Positions 7,908-16,640 of a stretch of DNA of 53,414 nt are shown piece by piece. This DNA is from Prevotella sp. (GTDB lineage: Bacteria > Bacteroidota > Bacteroidia > Bacteroidales > Bacteroidaceae). The DNA lies in the NCBI GenBank assembly GCA_017443345.1, contig JAFSNR010000071.1:1-53414 (forward strand), read 5' to 3'. The position numbers and the translations under genes were made by a program. The notes under the pieces were generated by a model. It was not told the DNA's origin and searched no databases. It saw only the letters and a list, made by a program, of their open reading frames with translations. Position 1 is the stretch's first letter; every line of letters begins with the position of its first letter.

Positions 7908-8798
7908 ATGAAATATTTCGAAGTAGAATTCACCATTTCTCCGTTCTCTACAGATGCAGCCGACCTCTTGGCAGCTATTGCTGGAGAGGCAGGTTTTGAG
8001 ACTTTCGAGGAGACCAGTACAGGTCTCTTGGGCTATATCCAACAGGACTTCCTGGATGTTAATGTCCTCCAGGAGTCGCTCGAGGATTTTCCCTTCGAGG
8101 GTGTCAGCATCAGCTATAACATCCGCGAAGCTGAGGATCGCGACTGGAACGAGCAATGGGAGCAAGAGGGGTTTGAGCCGATAGTAGTGAAAAGTGAAGA
8201 AATGAAAAGTGAAAAGTGTCCTGTGATTGTGATTCACGACGGACGTCATCTGCCCGACCTTTCACCTTTCACTTTGCACTATTCACCTCTCACCATCGAG
8301 ATCGATGCGCACCTTGCATTCGGCACTGGGACCCACGAGACCACCCGTATGATCTGCGCAGAAGCCATCGAATATGCCCCAGGTAGACGCATATTGGATT
8401 GTGGCACAGGCACTGGCATCCTCTCCATCTGTGCGCTGAAGCTGGGAGCTAAGGAGGCTGTTGGCTACGACATCGATGAATGGAGTGTCGACAATGCCCG
8501 CCATAATGCTGTCATCAATCAGGTGGACGACCGTTTCACCTCATTGCAGGGCGATGCTTCTATATTAAATAAGGTGGAAGGAACGTTCGACCTCGTGATG
8601 GCCAATATCAATCGCAATATCCTGCTCGCTGATATGGAAACCTTCAGAAAGAAGATGGCCGATGGTGCAAAGCTGATCCTTAGCGGATTCTATACGGAAG
8701 ACTGTCAGATGCTCATCGACAAGGCCCAGACACTGGGGCTGAAGCTCACCAAACAAAAAGAAGACCAGAACTGGGCTTGTCTGGTCTTCTCGTTGTGA
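7908..8798 (+). CDS. prmA: Ribosomal protein L11 methyltransferase PrmA
   Basis: A 296-residue SAM-dependent methyltransferase that trimethylates ribosomal protein L11. The N-terminal substrate-binding domain is followed by LAFGTGTHETT (136-146), the SAM motif ILDCGTGTGIL (162-172) and VMANINRNIL, the family NPPY-like motif. Between the two domains, residues 93-104 (VVKSEEMKSEKC) and 118-129 (LSPFTLHYSPLT) are encoded by heptamer repeats in inverted orientation, which look like an in-frame insertion in the linker. The frame is intact, so the protein is probably functional. The stop codon directly abuts that of the convergent cbpA-like gene. Confidence 0.93.
   Translation: MKYFEVEFTISPFSTDAADLLAAIAGEAGFETFEETSTGLLGYIQQDFLDVNVLQESLEDFPFEGVSISYNIREAEDRDWNEQWEQEGFEPIVVKSEEMKSEKCPVIVIHDGRHLPDLSPFTLHYSPLTIEIDAHLAFGTGTHETTRMICAEAIEYAPGRRILDCGTGTGILSICALKLGAKEAVGYDIDEWSVDNARHNAVINQVDDRFTSLQGDASILNKVEGTFDLVMANINRNILLADMETFRKKMADGAKLILSGFYTEDCQMLIDKAQTLGLKLTKQKEDQNWACLVFSL
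8186..8294. repeat. Heptamer repeat pair inside prmA
   Basis: The left arm (8186-8218) has AGTGAAA-type units. The right arm (8259-8294) has CTTTCAC/TATTCAC/CTCTCAC units, the inverted complement. About 40 bp lie between them. The layout matches the intergenic palindromic elements although the unit sequence differs. Both arms are translated in frame. Confidence 0.7.
8749..8790 (-). terminator. Terminator of cbpA-like gene inside the prmA 3' end
   Basis: AGAAGACCAG (8759-8768) pairs with CTGGTCTTCT (8781-8790) in a 10-bp stem with a 12-nt loop. On the minus strand the stem is followed by CTTTTTGTTT. It would end the leftward cbpA transcript while encoding the last residues of PrmA on the other strand. 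Confidence 0.75.
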
Positions 8799-9488
8799 TT
8801 AAGCGTTGCGCAACTGACGAATCAGTTCCTTCTGTCGCTCTGTCAGATTCGTGGGGAGCTTTACCTGATAGGTGATGATCAGATCGCCAAAGGTGCCATC
8901 TCCACGATCGTAGCCTTTGCCACGCAGGCGAACCTTCGTGCCTGGCTGTGTCTCGGGCTTGATCTTCATCTTCACCTTCTGACCGTTGGACAGCGTCAGC
9001 ATCACCTCACCACCCAATAATGCGGTGTAGAGGTCGATAGAGACATTGGCGTTCATCTCACCAGAGCTGGTTCGCGATGAACGACCTGCTGAAGAGAAGC
9101 CCTGGAAGCCACCAAAGCCCTCACCCTGACGGCCTTTGCGACCAAACAATTCATCGAAGAAAGAACTGAAGCCGCCACCATTCGTAAAGCCCGAGAAGTC
9201 GAAACCACCGAAAGGATTGCCTCCACCAGTACCACCACCGCCGAACCCACCAAACTGATCAGCCTGTTTCCATTGCTCACCATATTGGTCATATTTCTTG
9301 CGCTTCTCAGGATCACCAATCACATCGTAGGCTTCCTGCAAGGCCTGGAACTTAGCCTGGGCCTTGGGGTCGTCTTGATGCAGATCGGGATGGAACTGCT
9401 TGGCCCGCTTCAAGTAGGCCTTCTTGACATCCTTCTGCGGAATCGTCTTATCTACTCCTAAAATCTTGTAATAATCAATAAATGCCAT
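8799..9488 (-). CDS. cbpA: J-domain co-chaperone, CbpA/DnaJ-like, short form
   Basis: A 229-residue type II J protein. The J domain (1-70) has HPD at 33-35, followed by a Gly/Phe-rich linker (about 78-145) and a single C-terminal peptide-binding domain (about 150-220). There is no Cys-rich zinc domain. It is shorter than E. coli CbpA (about 300 aa) and appears to have one C-terminal beta-domain rather than two. It would stimulate the ATPase of DnaK. The start has an unusually strong Shine-Dalgarno sequence. Confidence 0.87.
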   Translation of the reverse strand: MAFIDYYKILGVDKTIPQKDVKKAYLKRAKQFHPDLHQDDPKAQAKFQALQEAYDVIGDPEKRKKYDQYGEQWKQADQFGGFGGGGTGGGNPFGGFDFSGFTNGGGFSSFFDELFGRKGRQGEGFGGFQGFSSAGRSSRTSSGEMNANVSIDLYTALLGGEVMLTLSNGQKVKMKIKPETQPGTKVRLRGKGYDRGDGTFGDLIITYQVKLPTNLTERQKELIRQLRNA

Positions 9489-9496
9489 ATTTCATT

Positions 9497-9504
9497 CCTC
9501 CTTT
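9497..9504 (-). promoter_or_regulatory. Strong Shine-Dalgarno of the cbpA-like gene
   Basis: AAAGGAGG on the minus strand, 8 nt before the ATG at 9488. This is rare in this window, where most genes show no anti-SD match, and it fixes the start codon. Confidence 0.7.
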
Positions 9505-9536
9505 CTGTAAACCGTAAACTGTAAACCGTAAACTTA
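9505..9536. repeat. Single heptamer arm upstream of the cbpA-like gene
   Basis: About four units of the TGTAAAC/CGTAAAC type (7-bp period) lie directly upstream of the Shine-Dalgarno of the leftward gene. Confidence 0.7.
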
Positions 9537-9598
9537 TATTTTTACTGACATTGCAGCAAAAAGTGTGCCGAATTTCTCAGAAAATATTGGTCTGATGA

Positions 9599-9630
9599 TT
9601 TGGTCGTATCATTTTATTGTTGTATCTTTG
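9599..9630 (+). promoter_or_regulatory. Promoter of the 5'-nucleotidase gene
   Basis: TTTG at 9599-9602 and TATCTTTG at 9623-9630 are 20 bp apart. Transcription should start near 9635, giving a leader of about 19 nt. Confidence 0.75.
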
Positions 9631-9653
9631 CAGCACAAAAATAAAAAGTAACG

Positions 9654-11423
9654 ATGAAGAAGCTATTTTTATTGTCAATAATTACCTTTGGTATGTTACT
9701 GAACACCAATGCCAAGACGGCCTCGAAGACCGTTCGTCTGAAGGTTATCGAGACGAGTGACGTACATGGTCATTTCTTCCCCTATGACTTCATGGAGAAG
9801 AAGCCCCTGAAGGGTACACTCGTGCGAGCCAACACCTATATTAATAAACAGCGCCAACAGTATGGTGACAACCTGCTGCTGATCGACAACGGTGATATCC
9901 TCCAAGGACAACCCTGTGTCTACTGGACGAACTACGTAATGCCTGAGGATGAGAATCTGGCAGCCAGTGTCATTAATTACATGAAGTATGACGCAGAGAC
10001 CGTTGGCAACCACGATATCGAACCTGGTCACAAGGTCTATGACAAATGGATCTGCGAGGTGCGCTGTCCGTTGCTGGGTGCCAACATTGTCAAGGAGGAA
10101 TACAAGAACGCAGAGGTAGCCCAGCTTGAGCATATCTATACAGGTATCCAACCCTACTCCGTGCACTATAAGGATGGTGTGAAGATCTGTCTCATCGGTA
10201 TGCTCACACCAGCCATTCCTAACTGGTTGAACAAATCTATCTGGAAAGGCATCGAGTTTGAGGAGATGGTGAGCTGCGCCAAGAAATGGGTAAAATACAT
10301 CCAGGAGAAGGAGAAGCCCGATCTGCTCTTCGGACTGTTTCACTCTGGTAAGGATGGTGGCATCAGTACGGAAGAATACGAAGAGAATGCGACAGCTGCC
10401 GTTGCCTACGAGGTGCCAGGCTTCGACATCATCTTCTTCGGACACGACCATCAGGTTCACAATGAGTGGATCACCAACAAAGAGGGTAAGCGCGTGCTGA
10501 TCATCGACCCCTCGTGCTACGTGAAGAATATTGCTGAGGCAGAGATAGAGCTCACTTACAAGAAGGGAAAGCTGACGAACAAGAGCATCAATGGTGAGAT
10601 TGTCAGTGTACTCGATGAGGATATCGATCAGGAGATGCTCGAACATTTCAGTCCTCAGATCGACGCTGTGAAGCAATATGTAGACCGCAGGATTGGCCGT
10701 TTTGAGAATCCTATCTATACGCGCGACTCTTTCTTCGGTAACTCAGCCTTCACAGACCTTATCCATAATCTGCAGCTGCAGATCTCAAAGGCCGACATCT
10801 CGTTCAACGCCCCACTCTCCTTCAACTCCGTCATCAAGGCGGGCGATGTGACCCAGGGCGACATGTTCAAGCTCTACCGTTTCGAGAATCTGCTGTTCGT
10901 TCTCCGTATGACTGGTGAGGAAATCCGCAAGCATCTGGAGTTCTCCTATGATATGTGGGGCAACACGATGACCTCGCCTGAGGATCACGCCTTAAGACTC
11001 AATGACAGTTCGAAAGAGGATCAGCAGCGCACGGGGTTCCAGTATTACACGTTTAACTTCGATTCAGCTGCAGGCATCGACTATGAGGTTGACCTGACAA
11101 AGCCCGATGGAGAGAAAGTGAGAATCCTGCAGATGTCGAATGGCGAGCCCTTCGATGAGCATAAATGGTATAAAGTGGTCATGAACAGCTATCGCGCCAA
11201 TGGTGGTGGTGAGCTGTTGACAAGGGGAGCAGGCATTCACAAGGACTCGCTCGAAAGTCGTGTGCTCTTCCATACGGATATGGACCAGCGTCATTATCTA
11301 ACGGAGGAAATCATGAAGATGGGTAACATCAATCCGCAGCCCAATAACAACTGGAAATTCGTGCCTGAAGAATGGACGAAGCCTGCTTTGGAGCGCGACC
11401 GCAAACAACTATTCGGAAAATGA
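9654..11423 (+). CDS. Exported bifunctional metallophosphatase/5'-nucleotidase
   Basis: A 589-residue UshA/CpdB-type enzyme with a signal peptide (about 1-20). The N-terminal calcineurin-like domain has all metal motifs: SDVHGH (35-40), NGD (79-81), GNHD (118-121), FHSGKDG and FGHDHQVH. The C-terminal 5'-nucleotidase domain (about 355-560) carries the substrate pocket (NSYRANGGGELL). It would hydrolyse extracytoplasmic nucleotides, UDP-sugars or cyclic 2',3'-nucleotides. The exact substrate is unclear. The stop codon overlaps the nudC start (ATGA), so the two genes are translationally coupled. Confidence 0.9.
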   Translation: MKKLFLLSIITFGMLLNTNAKTASKTVRLKVIETSDVHGHFFPYDFMEKKPLKGTLVRANTYINKQRQQYGDNLLLIDNGDILQGQPCVYWTNYVMPEDENLAASVINYMKYDAETVGNHDIEPGHKVYDKWICEVRCPLLGANIVKEEYKNAEVAQLEHIYTGIQPYSVHYKDGVKICLIGMLTPAIPNWLNKSIWKGIEFEEMVSCAKKWVKYIQEKEKPDLLFGLFHSGKDGGISTEEYEENATAAVAYEVPGFDIIFFGHDHQVHNEWITNKEGKRVLIIDPSCYVKNIAEAEIELTYKKGKLTNKSINGEIVSVLDEDIDQEMLEHFSPQIDAVKQYVDRRIGRFENPIYTRDSFFGNSAFTDLIHNLQLQISKADISFNAPLSFNSVIKAGDVTQGDMFKLYRFENLLFVLRMTGEEIRKHLEFSYDMWGNTMTSPEDHALRLNDSSKEDQQRTGFQYYTFNFDSAAGIDYEVDLTKPDGEKVRILQMSNGEPFDEHKWYKVVMNSYRANGGGELLTRGAGIHKDSLESRVLFHTDMDQRHYLTEEIMKMGNINPQPNNNWKFVPEEWTKPALERDRKQLFGK

Positions 11424-12196
11424 AGACATACTATTTCGTATTCTCAAAGGAGGACCTGCTGCTCGAGAAGACAGTAGACGGAGGCTACACCATCCCACTT
11501 CAGGAAGAACCTCCTCTTGAGGTGAAGCCCTGGACCCACCAGATGAATATCACCCCGATGGAAGATGGTACCCCCGTCGTGACCTATCGCATCGATACCC
11601 CAGACGTTTCACTTCCATCATTCGAGTGGTGTGGTCTCAGACAGAGCTATTACAAGTTGCCGAGACCACTCTATTTGAAGGCAGGCAAATGTCAGGAGCT
11701 TCTCTATTGGGATCAGAACACCAAATTCTGTGGCGTCTGTGGGGCACCCATGCGTATGGATACGGATATCTCGAAGAAATGTACAGAGTGTGGTAAGGAG
11801 ATATGGCCACAGTTGGCAACAGCCGTCATCGTGCTCATCCATAAGGGAGATGAGGTGTTGCTGGTGCGTGCAAAGAACTTCAAGCGCGATTTCTTCGGAC
11901 TGGTGGCTGGTTTCGTGGAAACAGGTGAGACACTCGAGGAGGCCGTTGCCCGTGAAGCCTTTGAGGAGACAGGTGTCACGATTACCAATATCCGCTATTT
12001 CGCCTCACAGCCTTGGCCCTACCCTTGTGGACTGATGGTGGGCTTCAATGCGGATTATGTCTCAGGTGAGATCCATCTTCAGAAGAGTGAGATTGCCAAG
12101 GGAGGATGGTTCCGTAGGGACAATCTGCCGAATATCCCCGAAAAACTTTCCATCGCCCGCATGCTGTTGGATGCGTGGGTGGAAGAAGAAGTTTAA
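11420..12196 (+). CDS. nudC: NAD+ diphosphatase NudC
   Basis: A 258-residue Nudix hydrolase that splits NAD(H) to NMN(H) and AMP and, in E. coli, removes NAD caps from RNA. A zinc ribbon is formed by Cys104, 107, 121 and 124. The Nudix box spans 164-186 (Gly164, Glu170, Arg178-Glu179, Glu182-Glu183). SQPWPYP (196-202) is the family signature. The frame is open upstream to 11372, but ATG 11420 is chosen because it overlaps the upstream stop (ATGA) and begins with a normal family N-terminus. Pairing with an exported nucleotidase suggests nucleotide salvage. Confidence 0.93.
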   Translation: MKTYYFVFSKEDLLLEKTVDGGYTIPLQEEPPLEVKPWTHQMNITPMEDGTPVVTYRIDTPDVSLPSFEWCGLRQSYYKLPRPLYLKAGKCQELLYWDQNTKFCGVCGAPMRMDTDISKKCTECGKEIWPQLATAVIVLIHKGDEVLLVRAKNFKRDFFGLVAGFVETGETLEEAVAREAFEETGVTITNIRYFASQPWPYPCGLMVGFNADYVSGEIHLQKSEIAKGGWFRRDNLPNIPEKLSIARMLLDAWVEEEV

Positions 12197-12981
12197 TATT
12201 CAACGAGCTTCATACTCATTTTCCCGTGGTAGTCGATGAGCGACTCTACGAGATAACAGCTGGCACCATCAGGAATACAGAGTGTTGCATTGAAATGTAG
12301 ACCTGCAGCGTCGATATGACTAAACTCCATATTGCCTAAGATCGCTTCTTCCAGGAAGTCCTTTGGCACTTTCTGAGCATATTGCTGTTTGCGGAAATCG
12401 CTCGAGAACAACTGCTGCGAACCCTTGAAGACGCTGATATGCATGATGTTGTCGTAGTAGACATTCTCTACCTCCAGTCCGTCATCATTAAACGCGCGCT
12501 TGGTCACCTTATACTTCGTGGGGTTGATGGCAATATACCAGTGATAGCGTTCCCCATTGTAAGACACAACTGAATCGGTCTTCACCTGATGGGTGTAGTT
12601 CATGATCTTAGGCGCTTCGTGCACAAACTCCTGATCCATTTCAGGGTTGTCGCTCTTCTTCAGCTTGATAAGGTCACCGTTCTGGTTGCGGAACCAGAAG
12701 AGATGTTCTGCCTGTTTCTCGATACCATACTTCGTACCTGATCCCAGCTCCAGTGAATCGCCAATGATCCTGAAATAGGAAGGCATGCTCGTAGAGTCTG
12801 TGTAGTAGATGGTGTCACCCTTGATACTGAAGGTCACCTCTTCACTCTCAGCGTCGAGCCATACACCTTGCAACAGCTGCTTGGCCTCCAGACTTTCAGT
12901 CTGATCTGCATCCTTGCCCTTCTGTTGAGAACAACTCATCAACAGGAGCATGGCTGTCAGTATGGTAGTTAGTCTCTTCAT
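12193..12981 (-). CDS. Lipoprotein of unknown function (DUF4738-like)
   Basis: A 262-residue protein with a type II signal peptide and lipobox LLMSC (Cys at about 16). The mature part is beta-rich, beginning with LQGVWLDAESEEVTF, which resembles a lipocalin-like or DUF4738 envelope protein of Prevotella. I cannot assign a function. Its ATG overlaps the ugd stop codon (TAATG), so it is the last gene of the rfbC-ugd operon. Its 3' end overlaps that of nudC by 4 bp. Confidence 0.75.
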   Translation of the reverse strand: MKRLTTILTAMLLLMSCSQQKGKDADQTESLEAKQLLQGVWLDAESEEVTFSIKGDTIYYTDSTSMPSYFRIIGDSLELGSGTKYGIEKQAEHLFWFRNQNGDLIKLKKSDNPEMDQEFVHEAPKIMNYTHQVKTDSVVSYNGERYHWYIAINPTKYKVTKRAFNDDGLEVENVYYDNIMHISVFKGSQQLFSSDFRKQQYAQKVPKDFLEEAILGNMEFSHIDAAGLHFNATLCIPDGASCYLVESLIDYHGKMSMKLVEY

Positions 12982-14300
12982 TATTTACCTATGCAATGAT
13001 ATTCAAATCCGTTCTCGTCGAGCTCCTCTGTATCAAAGATGTTACGACCGTCGATGACCAGTTTGCGTTTCATGGCCTTGCCGATGACACCCCAACCAGG
13101 GAGACGGAACTCCTTCCACTCCGTCAGGAGCAACAAGGCATCGGCATCAAGTACGCAGTCGTACATATCACGACAGTAGGTCACCTCGTCACCAATACGA
13201 CGCTTGCACTCATTCATCGCGATGGGGTCATAGACACGCACCTGACAGCCTGCCTCCAGCAGCATTCCGATCATGACAAGAGCCGTCGATTCACGCATAT
13301 CGTCCGTCTCGGGCTTGAAAGAAAGTCCCCACATGGCAATCGTCTTGCCCTTCAGAGCCTCCTTGCTGCCAAAGGCCTTCACGAGCTTCTCGAAGAGTAC
13401 GCTTTTCTGTTTCTCGTTAACACGCTCCACAGCCTTCAGCACTTCCATCGAGTAGCCATTCTGATCTGCCGTCTTGATAAGCGCCTTCACGTCCTTGGGA
13501 AAACAAGAACCACCATAGCCACAGCCTGCATAAAGGAACTTACGGCCGATACGCGTATCAGAGCCTATACCCGCACGTACCATATTAACATCTGCGCCCA
13601 CACGTTCGCAAAGATTGGCGATATCATTCATAAACGAGATACGTGTGGCCAGCATCGAGTTAGCTGCATATTTCGTCATCTCAGCAGAGGGGATATCCAT
13701 AAAGATCACACGGAAGTTGTTGATCAGGAAAGGTTTGTAGAGCTTCGTCAGCACCTTCTTGGCGTGCTCACTCTCTACACCTACAACCACACGGTCAGGC
13801 GACATGAAATCCTTGATGGCATTACCCTCTTTGAGGAACTCAGGATTCGAGGCTACATCGAACTCTATGTCGACACCACGTTTCTGCAGCTCGTCCTCGA
13901 TGGTCTTGCGCACCTTCTTCGCTGTTCCTACGGGCACCGTTGACTTAGTCACAACCACCACATATTTCTTCAGGTTCTCACCAATGGTCTTGGCTACCTG
14001 CAGCACATACTTCAGATCGGCACTTCCATCTTCATCGGGTGGTGTACCTACAGCTGAGAAAACAATCTCCACATCATCGAGGATAGAGGCCAGGTCAGTC
14101 GTAAACTTCAGACGACCTGCAGCCACATTCTTCTTCACAAGTTCGTCAAGTCCTGGCTCGTAAATGGGGATGTCACCGTTCTTCAGACGTTCAATCTTCT
14201 GAGCATCTACATCAACACACGTCACGTTCGCACCAGTATCTGCAAAACACGTTCCCGAAACCAAACCTACATAACCAGTTCCAACAATTGCTATATTCAT
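12981..14300 (-). CDS. ugd: UDP-glucose 6-dehydrogenase
   Basis: A 439-residue enzyme oxidising UDP-glucose to UDP-glucuronate with two NAD+. The Rossmann motif GTGYVG lies at 7-12, the family ESTVP-like segment is KSTVPVGT (119-126), and the catalytic Cys266 lies in GYGGSCFPKD (261-270). The C-terminal UDP-binding domain is present (LSFKPETDDMRES). The gene is second in an operon behind rfbC and feeds uronic acids or derived sugars into capsule, O-antigen or exopolysaccharide synthesis. Confidence 0.95.
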   Translation of the reverse strand: MNIAIVGTGYVGLVSGTCFADTGANVTCVDVDAQKIERLKNGDIPIYEPGLDELVKKNVAAGRLKFTTDLASILDDVEIVFSAVGTPPDEDGSADLKYVLQVAKTIGENLKKYVVVVTKSTVPVGTAKKVRKTIEDELQKRGVDIEFDVASNPEFLKEGNAIKDFMSPDRVVVGVESEHAKKVLTKLYKPFLINNFRVIFMDIPSAEMTKYAANSMLATRISFMNDIANLCERVGADVNMVRAGIGSDTRIGRKFLYAGCGYGGSCFPKDVKALIKTADQNGYSMEVLKAVERVNEKQKSVLFEKLVKAFGSKEALKGKTIAMWGLSFKPETDDMRESTALVMIGMLLEAGCQVRVYDPIAMNECKRRIGDEVTYCRDMYDCVLDADALLLLTEWKEFRLPGWGVIGKAMKRKLVIDGRNIFDTEELDENGFEYHCIGK

Positions 14301-14329
14301 CTCTTTATATTATAAACCATAAACAAATA

Positions 14330-14878
14330 CTACTCAAACACTTCCGCATCCTTCAAGAACGGCTGTTTTAAATCCTTCTCACTCGTCTGTACCAAGGCTG
14401 GATCAATCGGCCACTCGATACCTAGAGCAGGATCATTCCAACGGATACCTGCCTCCGCACTGGGGGTATAAGGATTGTCTACCTTATAGGTAAATATTGC
14501 CTCTTCACTCAATACCAGGAAACCATGAGCGAAACCACGGGGGATAAAGAACTGGCGCTTGTTCTCCTCACTGAGTTCCACCATGACATGTTTGCCAAAC
14601 GTAGGACTCGACTTGCGGATATCAACTGCCACATCCAGAACCTTACCCTTGATCACTCTCACCAACTTAGACTGAGAGGTGCTGCCCTTCTGATAGTGCA
14701 GACCACGCAGAACACCGAATGAAGACTTGGACTCGTTATCCTGAATAAAGTCAACTTTGCCGATATGTTCATTGAACTCTGCCTGTTTCCATGCTTCCAT
14801 AAAATAGCCGCGTGTATCATTGAAAACTTTAGGTTCAATAATATAGACGCCCTCTATTTCTGTCTTGATATAATCCAT
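14330..14878 (-). CDS. rfbC: dTDP-4-dehydrorhamnose 3,5-epimerase
   Basis: A 182-residue cupin-fold epimerase of dTDP-rhamnose synthesis. His61 in GLHYQ and Tyr131 in TYKVDN are the expected catalytic pair, and FFIPRGFAHGF is the family signature. The frame is open to 14899, but the promoter -7 box occupies 14897-14904, so the ATG at 14878 (MDYIKTEIEG) is the real start. The other rml genes are not in the window. It leads the rfbC-ugd-lipoprotein operon. Confidence 0.94.
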   Translation of the reverse strand: MDYIKTEIEGVYIIEPKVFNDTRGYFMEAWKQAEFNEHIGKVDFIQDNESKSSFGVLRGLHYQKGSTSQSKLVRVIKGKVLDVAVDIRKSSPTFGKHVMVELSEENKRQFFIPRGFAHGFLVLSEEAIFTYKVDNPYTPSAEAGIRWNDPALGIEWPIDPALVQTSEKDLKQPFLKDAEVFE

Positions 14879-14896
14879 GCAATTTGAATTTTTGTG

Positions 14897-14928
14897 CAAA
14901 GATACTGCAAATCGACTAAAACACCAAA
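14897..14928 (-). promoter_or_regulatory. rfbC promoter
   Basis: On the minus strand TTTG (14925-14928) and TATCTTTG (14897-14904) are 20 bp apart. Transcription should start near 14893, about 15 nt before the ATG. It is divergent from the promoter at 14964-14995. Confidence 0.8.
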
Positions 14929-14963
14929 TTTATTTGAGTATTTTAAATTTTAAGTTTCTTTTA

Positions 14964-14995
14964 TTTGTTTATTTCCCAAAAAAGCCGTAATTTTG
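14964..14995 (+). promoter_or_regulatory. Promoter of the HU/SPOR gene
   Basis: TTTG (14964-14967) and TAATTTTG (14988-14995) are 20 bp apart. The predicted transcription start (about 14999-15001) coincides with the GTG start codon at 15001, implying a leaderless or nearly leaderless mRNA. Confidence 0.75.
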
Positions 14996-15000
14996 CACAC

Positions 15001-16056
15001 GTGATTGAATTGGAAAGACATATTGAGATACTTCTGCTTAGCAACGACTGCGTCATCATACCCGAATTGGGAGGCTTTATGACGCACTATATCGACGCTA
15101 GGTACGACGAGGAGGAAGGCCTGTTCCTCCCACCTTTACGCACCTTAGGATTCAATCCGCAACTGACCATCAACGATTCTCTGCTGGCGCTCTCCTATGT
15201 GGAGGCTTACGATATCAGCTACCCTGAGGCCCTGCGCCGCATCGAGGATGAGGTCAACGAACTGAAGCAGCACCTCCAGAATGAAGGTTCTTACGATCTG
15301 AACGACATCGGTACCCTCGCACTCAACGAAGACGGTAACTATGTCTTCACCCCTTGTGAGGCAGGTATCCTGACGCCTAGTCTATATGGGCTGGCCTCTT
15401 TTGAGCTCAAGACCTTGGCCCCTAGCCGTCCTGAGCAGACAGAGCAAAAGCAGAACGAGCCCTCTGCACATGTCATACCTATGGCTACTGTTTCAGAATA
15501 CACCAATATGGAGGAAGAAGAGAATGACGAAGAAGACGTCGTTAAGATTAAGTTCTCCTGGATCCGTAACACCGTTGCCGTTGCTGCCGTCCTCTTGGCC
15601 ATCTTCCTCTTAGCACTGCCTACAGGTAAGACGGAACAGATGACACGTACTATCAGTAATCTTAACAGTACTATACTCTTTGGCATGATGTCGAAAGATA
15701 CCAACACCAGTACCATTGAGATTAAAAAAGATGATATTACAAAGACTCCAGCCAAAGTAGATACCATTCTGAAGCGCGATACAATCAAGGCGGAGAAAGA
15801 ACCCGTCGTTCAGAAAGATACGGTTAAATGCGGTTATTGCATCGTGCTCGCCAGCTATGTCAGCAAACAGAATGCTCAGACGTTTATCGATATCCTGAAG
15901 AAGAAGGGACTTGAAAACGCTGAGATCTATATGAACAACGATGTGCGTCGCGTCATTTATGGAAATTATCCGACACAGACGGCTGCCTATAACGCCCTTC
16001 AAGCCATCCATCAGCATAAGGAGTTGGCAGAGGCATGGGTATATAAATACCAATAA
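15001..16056 (+). CDS. HU-CCDC81-like and SPOR domain inner-membrane protein
   Basis: A 351-residue protein. The N-terminal region (about 1-135) matches the paired HU/CCDC81-like domains of Bacteroidetes (IELERHIEILLL, DCVIIPELGGFM). A transmembrane segment lies near 183-205 (VAVAAVLLAIFLLAL), followed by a linker and a C-terminal SPOR domain (about 275-350) that binds denuded peptidoglycan at division sites. The frame is open to a TTG at 14965, but that codon overlaps the promoter -33 box, and the family begins with (M/V)IEL. GTG 15001 is therefore chosen. It is 3 bp from the FHA gene, so the two are probably an operon. Confidence 0.85.
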   Translation: MIELERHIEILLLSNDCVIIPELGGFMTHYIDARYDEEEGLFLPPLRTLGFNPQLTINDSLLALSYVEAYDISYPEALRRIEDEVNELKQHLQNEGSYDLNDIGTLALNEDGNYVFTPCEAGILTPSLYGLASFELKTLAPSRPEQTEQKQNEPSAHVIPMATVSEYTNMEEEENDEEDVVKIKFSWIRNTVAVAAVLLAIFLLALPTGKTEQMTRTISNLNSTILFGMMSKDTNTSTIEIKKDDITKTPAKVDTILKRDTIKAEKEPVVQKDTVKCGYCIVLASYVSKQNAQTFIDILKKKGLENAEIYMNNDVRRVIYGNYPTQTAAYNALQAIHQHKELAEAWVYKYQ

Positions 16057-16059
16057 ACA

Positions 16060-16584
16060 ATGAAACGAGTACGCTGCCCCAAATGTGATCAGTATATCAC
16101 TTTCGACGAGACCCAGTATACGGCTGGTCAGTCGTTAGTCTTCAAATGTCCAGATTGTGGCAAGGAGTTCGGAATACGCATTGGTGTCAGCAAACTCCGT
16201 GAGCGACAGAAAGACGAGAATCCCGACGAACAAGCCAATGAAGAAGGTTGTGGTTCCATCGTAGTTATCGAGAACGTCTTCCACTTCAAGCAAGTTCTCC
16301 CCCTACGCATGGGTGATAACATCATTGGTCGCTATCAGAAGGGCAATCCTGCCAACACCGCCTTCGAGACCGTCGATCCCAGTGTCGACCTTAATCATTG
16401 CACGATTACCGTCAGTCGCGACAAACAAGGCCGTCTGAAGTACACTCTGAAAGACAACAACAGCAACACTGGCACTTTCGTCGACAATGTCGAGCTCTCC
16501 CCTCGCGAACGTCGTATTATTGAGGACGGCACCCTCTTCACTCTCGGTGCCACCAGCATTATCCTCCGCACCTCCAATAAATAA
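16060..16584 (+). CDS. Zinc-ribbon and FHA domain protein
   Basis: A 174-residue protein. An N-terminal MJ0042-like zinc ribbon uses Cys6, 9, 30 and 33. A forkhead-associated domain covers about 75-170, with GRYQKG, NHCTITVSRD and DNNSNTGTFV as the phosphothreonine-binding loops. It would recognise a phosphorylated partner. The partner is unknown, though a PP2C-like protein and a SpoIIE phosphatase occur elsewhere in the window. It is second gene of the HU/SPOR operon and ends at a strong terminator. Confidence 0.88.
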   Translation: MKRVRCPKCDQYITFDETQYTAGQSLVFKCPDCGKEFGIRIGVSKLRERQKDENPDEQANEEGCGSIVVIENVFHFKQVLPLRMGDNIIGRYQKGNPANTAFETVDPSVDLNHCTITVSRDKQGRLKYTLKDNNSNTGTFVDNVELSPRERRIIEDGTLFTLGATSIILRTSNK

Positions 16585-16605
16585 CGAATAACATCAACAG
16601 GATAA

Positions 16606-16640
16606 AAGAAAAAGGGAACCTTCTCAGGCTCCCTTTTTTT
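16606..16640 (+). terminator. Bidirectional intrinsic terminator
   Basis: AAAGGGA-ACC pairs with GGC-TCCCTTT around a short TTCTCA loop, followed by seven T residues. Upstream A residues also make it usable on the other strand. Confidence 0.85.

Noticed and set aside
9696-10676. Long open frame (326 codons) on the minus strand
   Set aside because: It lies wholly antisense to the metal-motif domain of the 5'-nucleotidase gene and shows no domain of its own.
12996-13943. 315-codon plus-strand frame
   Set aside because: Antisense shadow of ugd; composition rich in His, Thr and Leu as expected from reverse reading.
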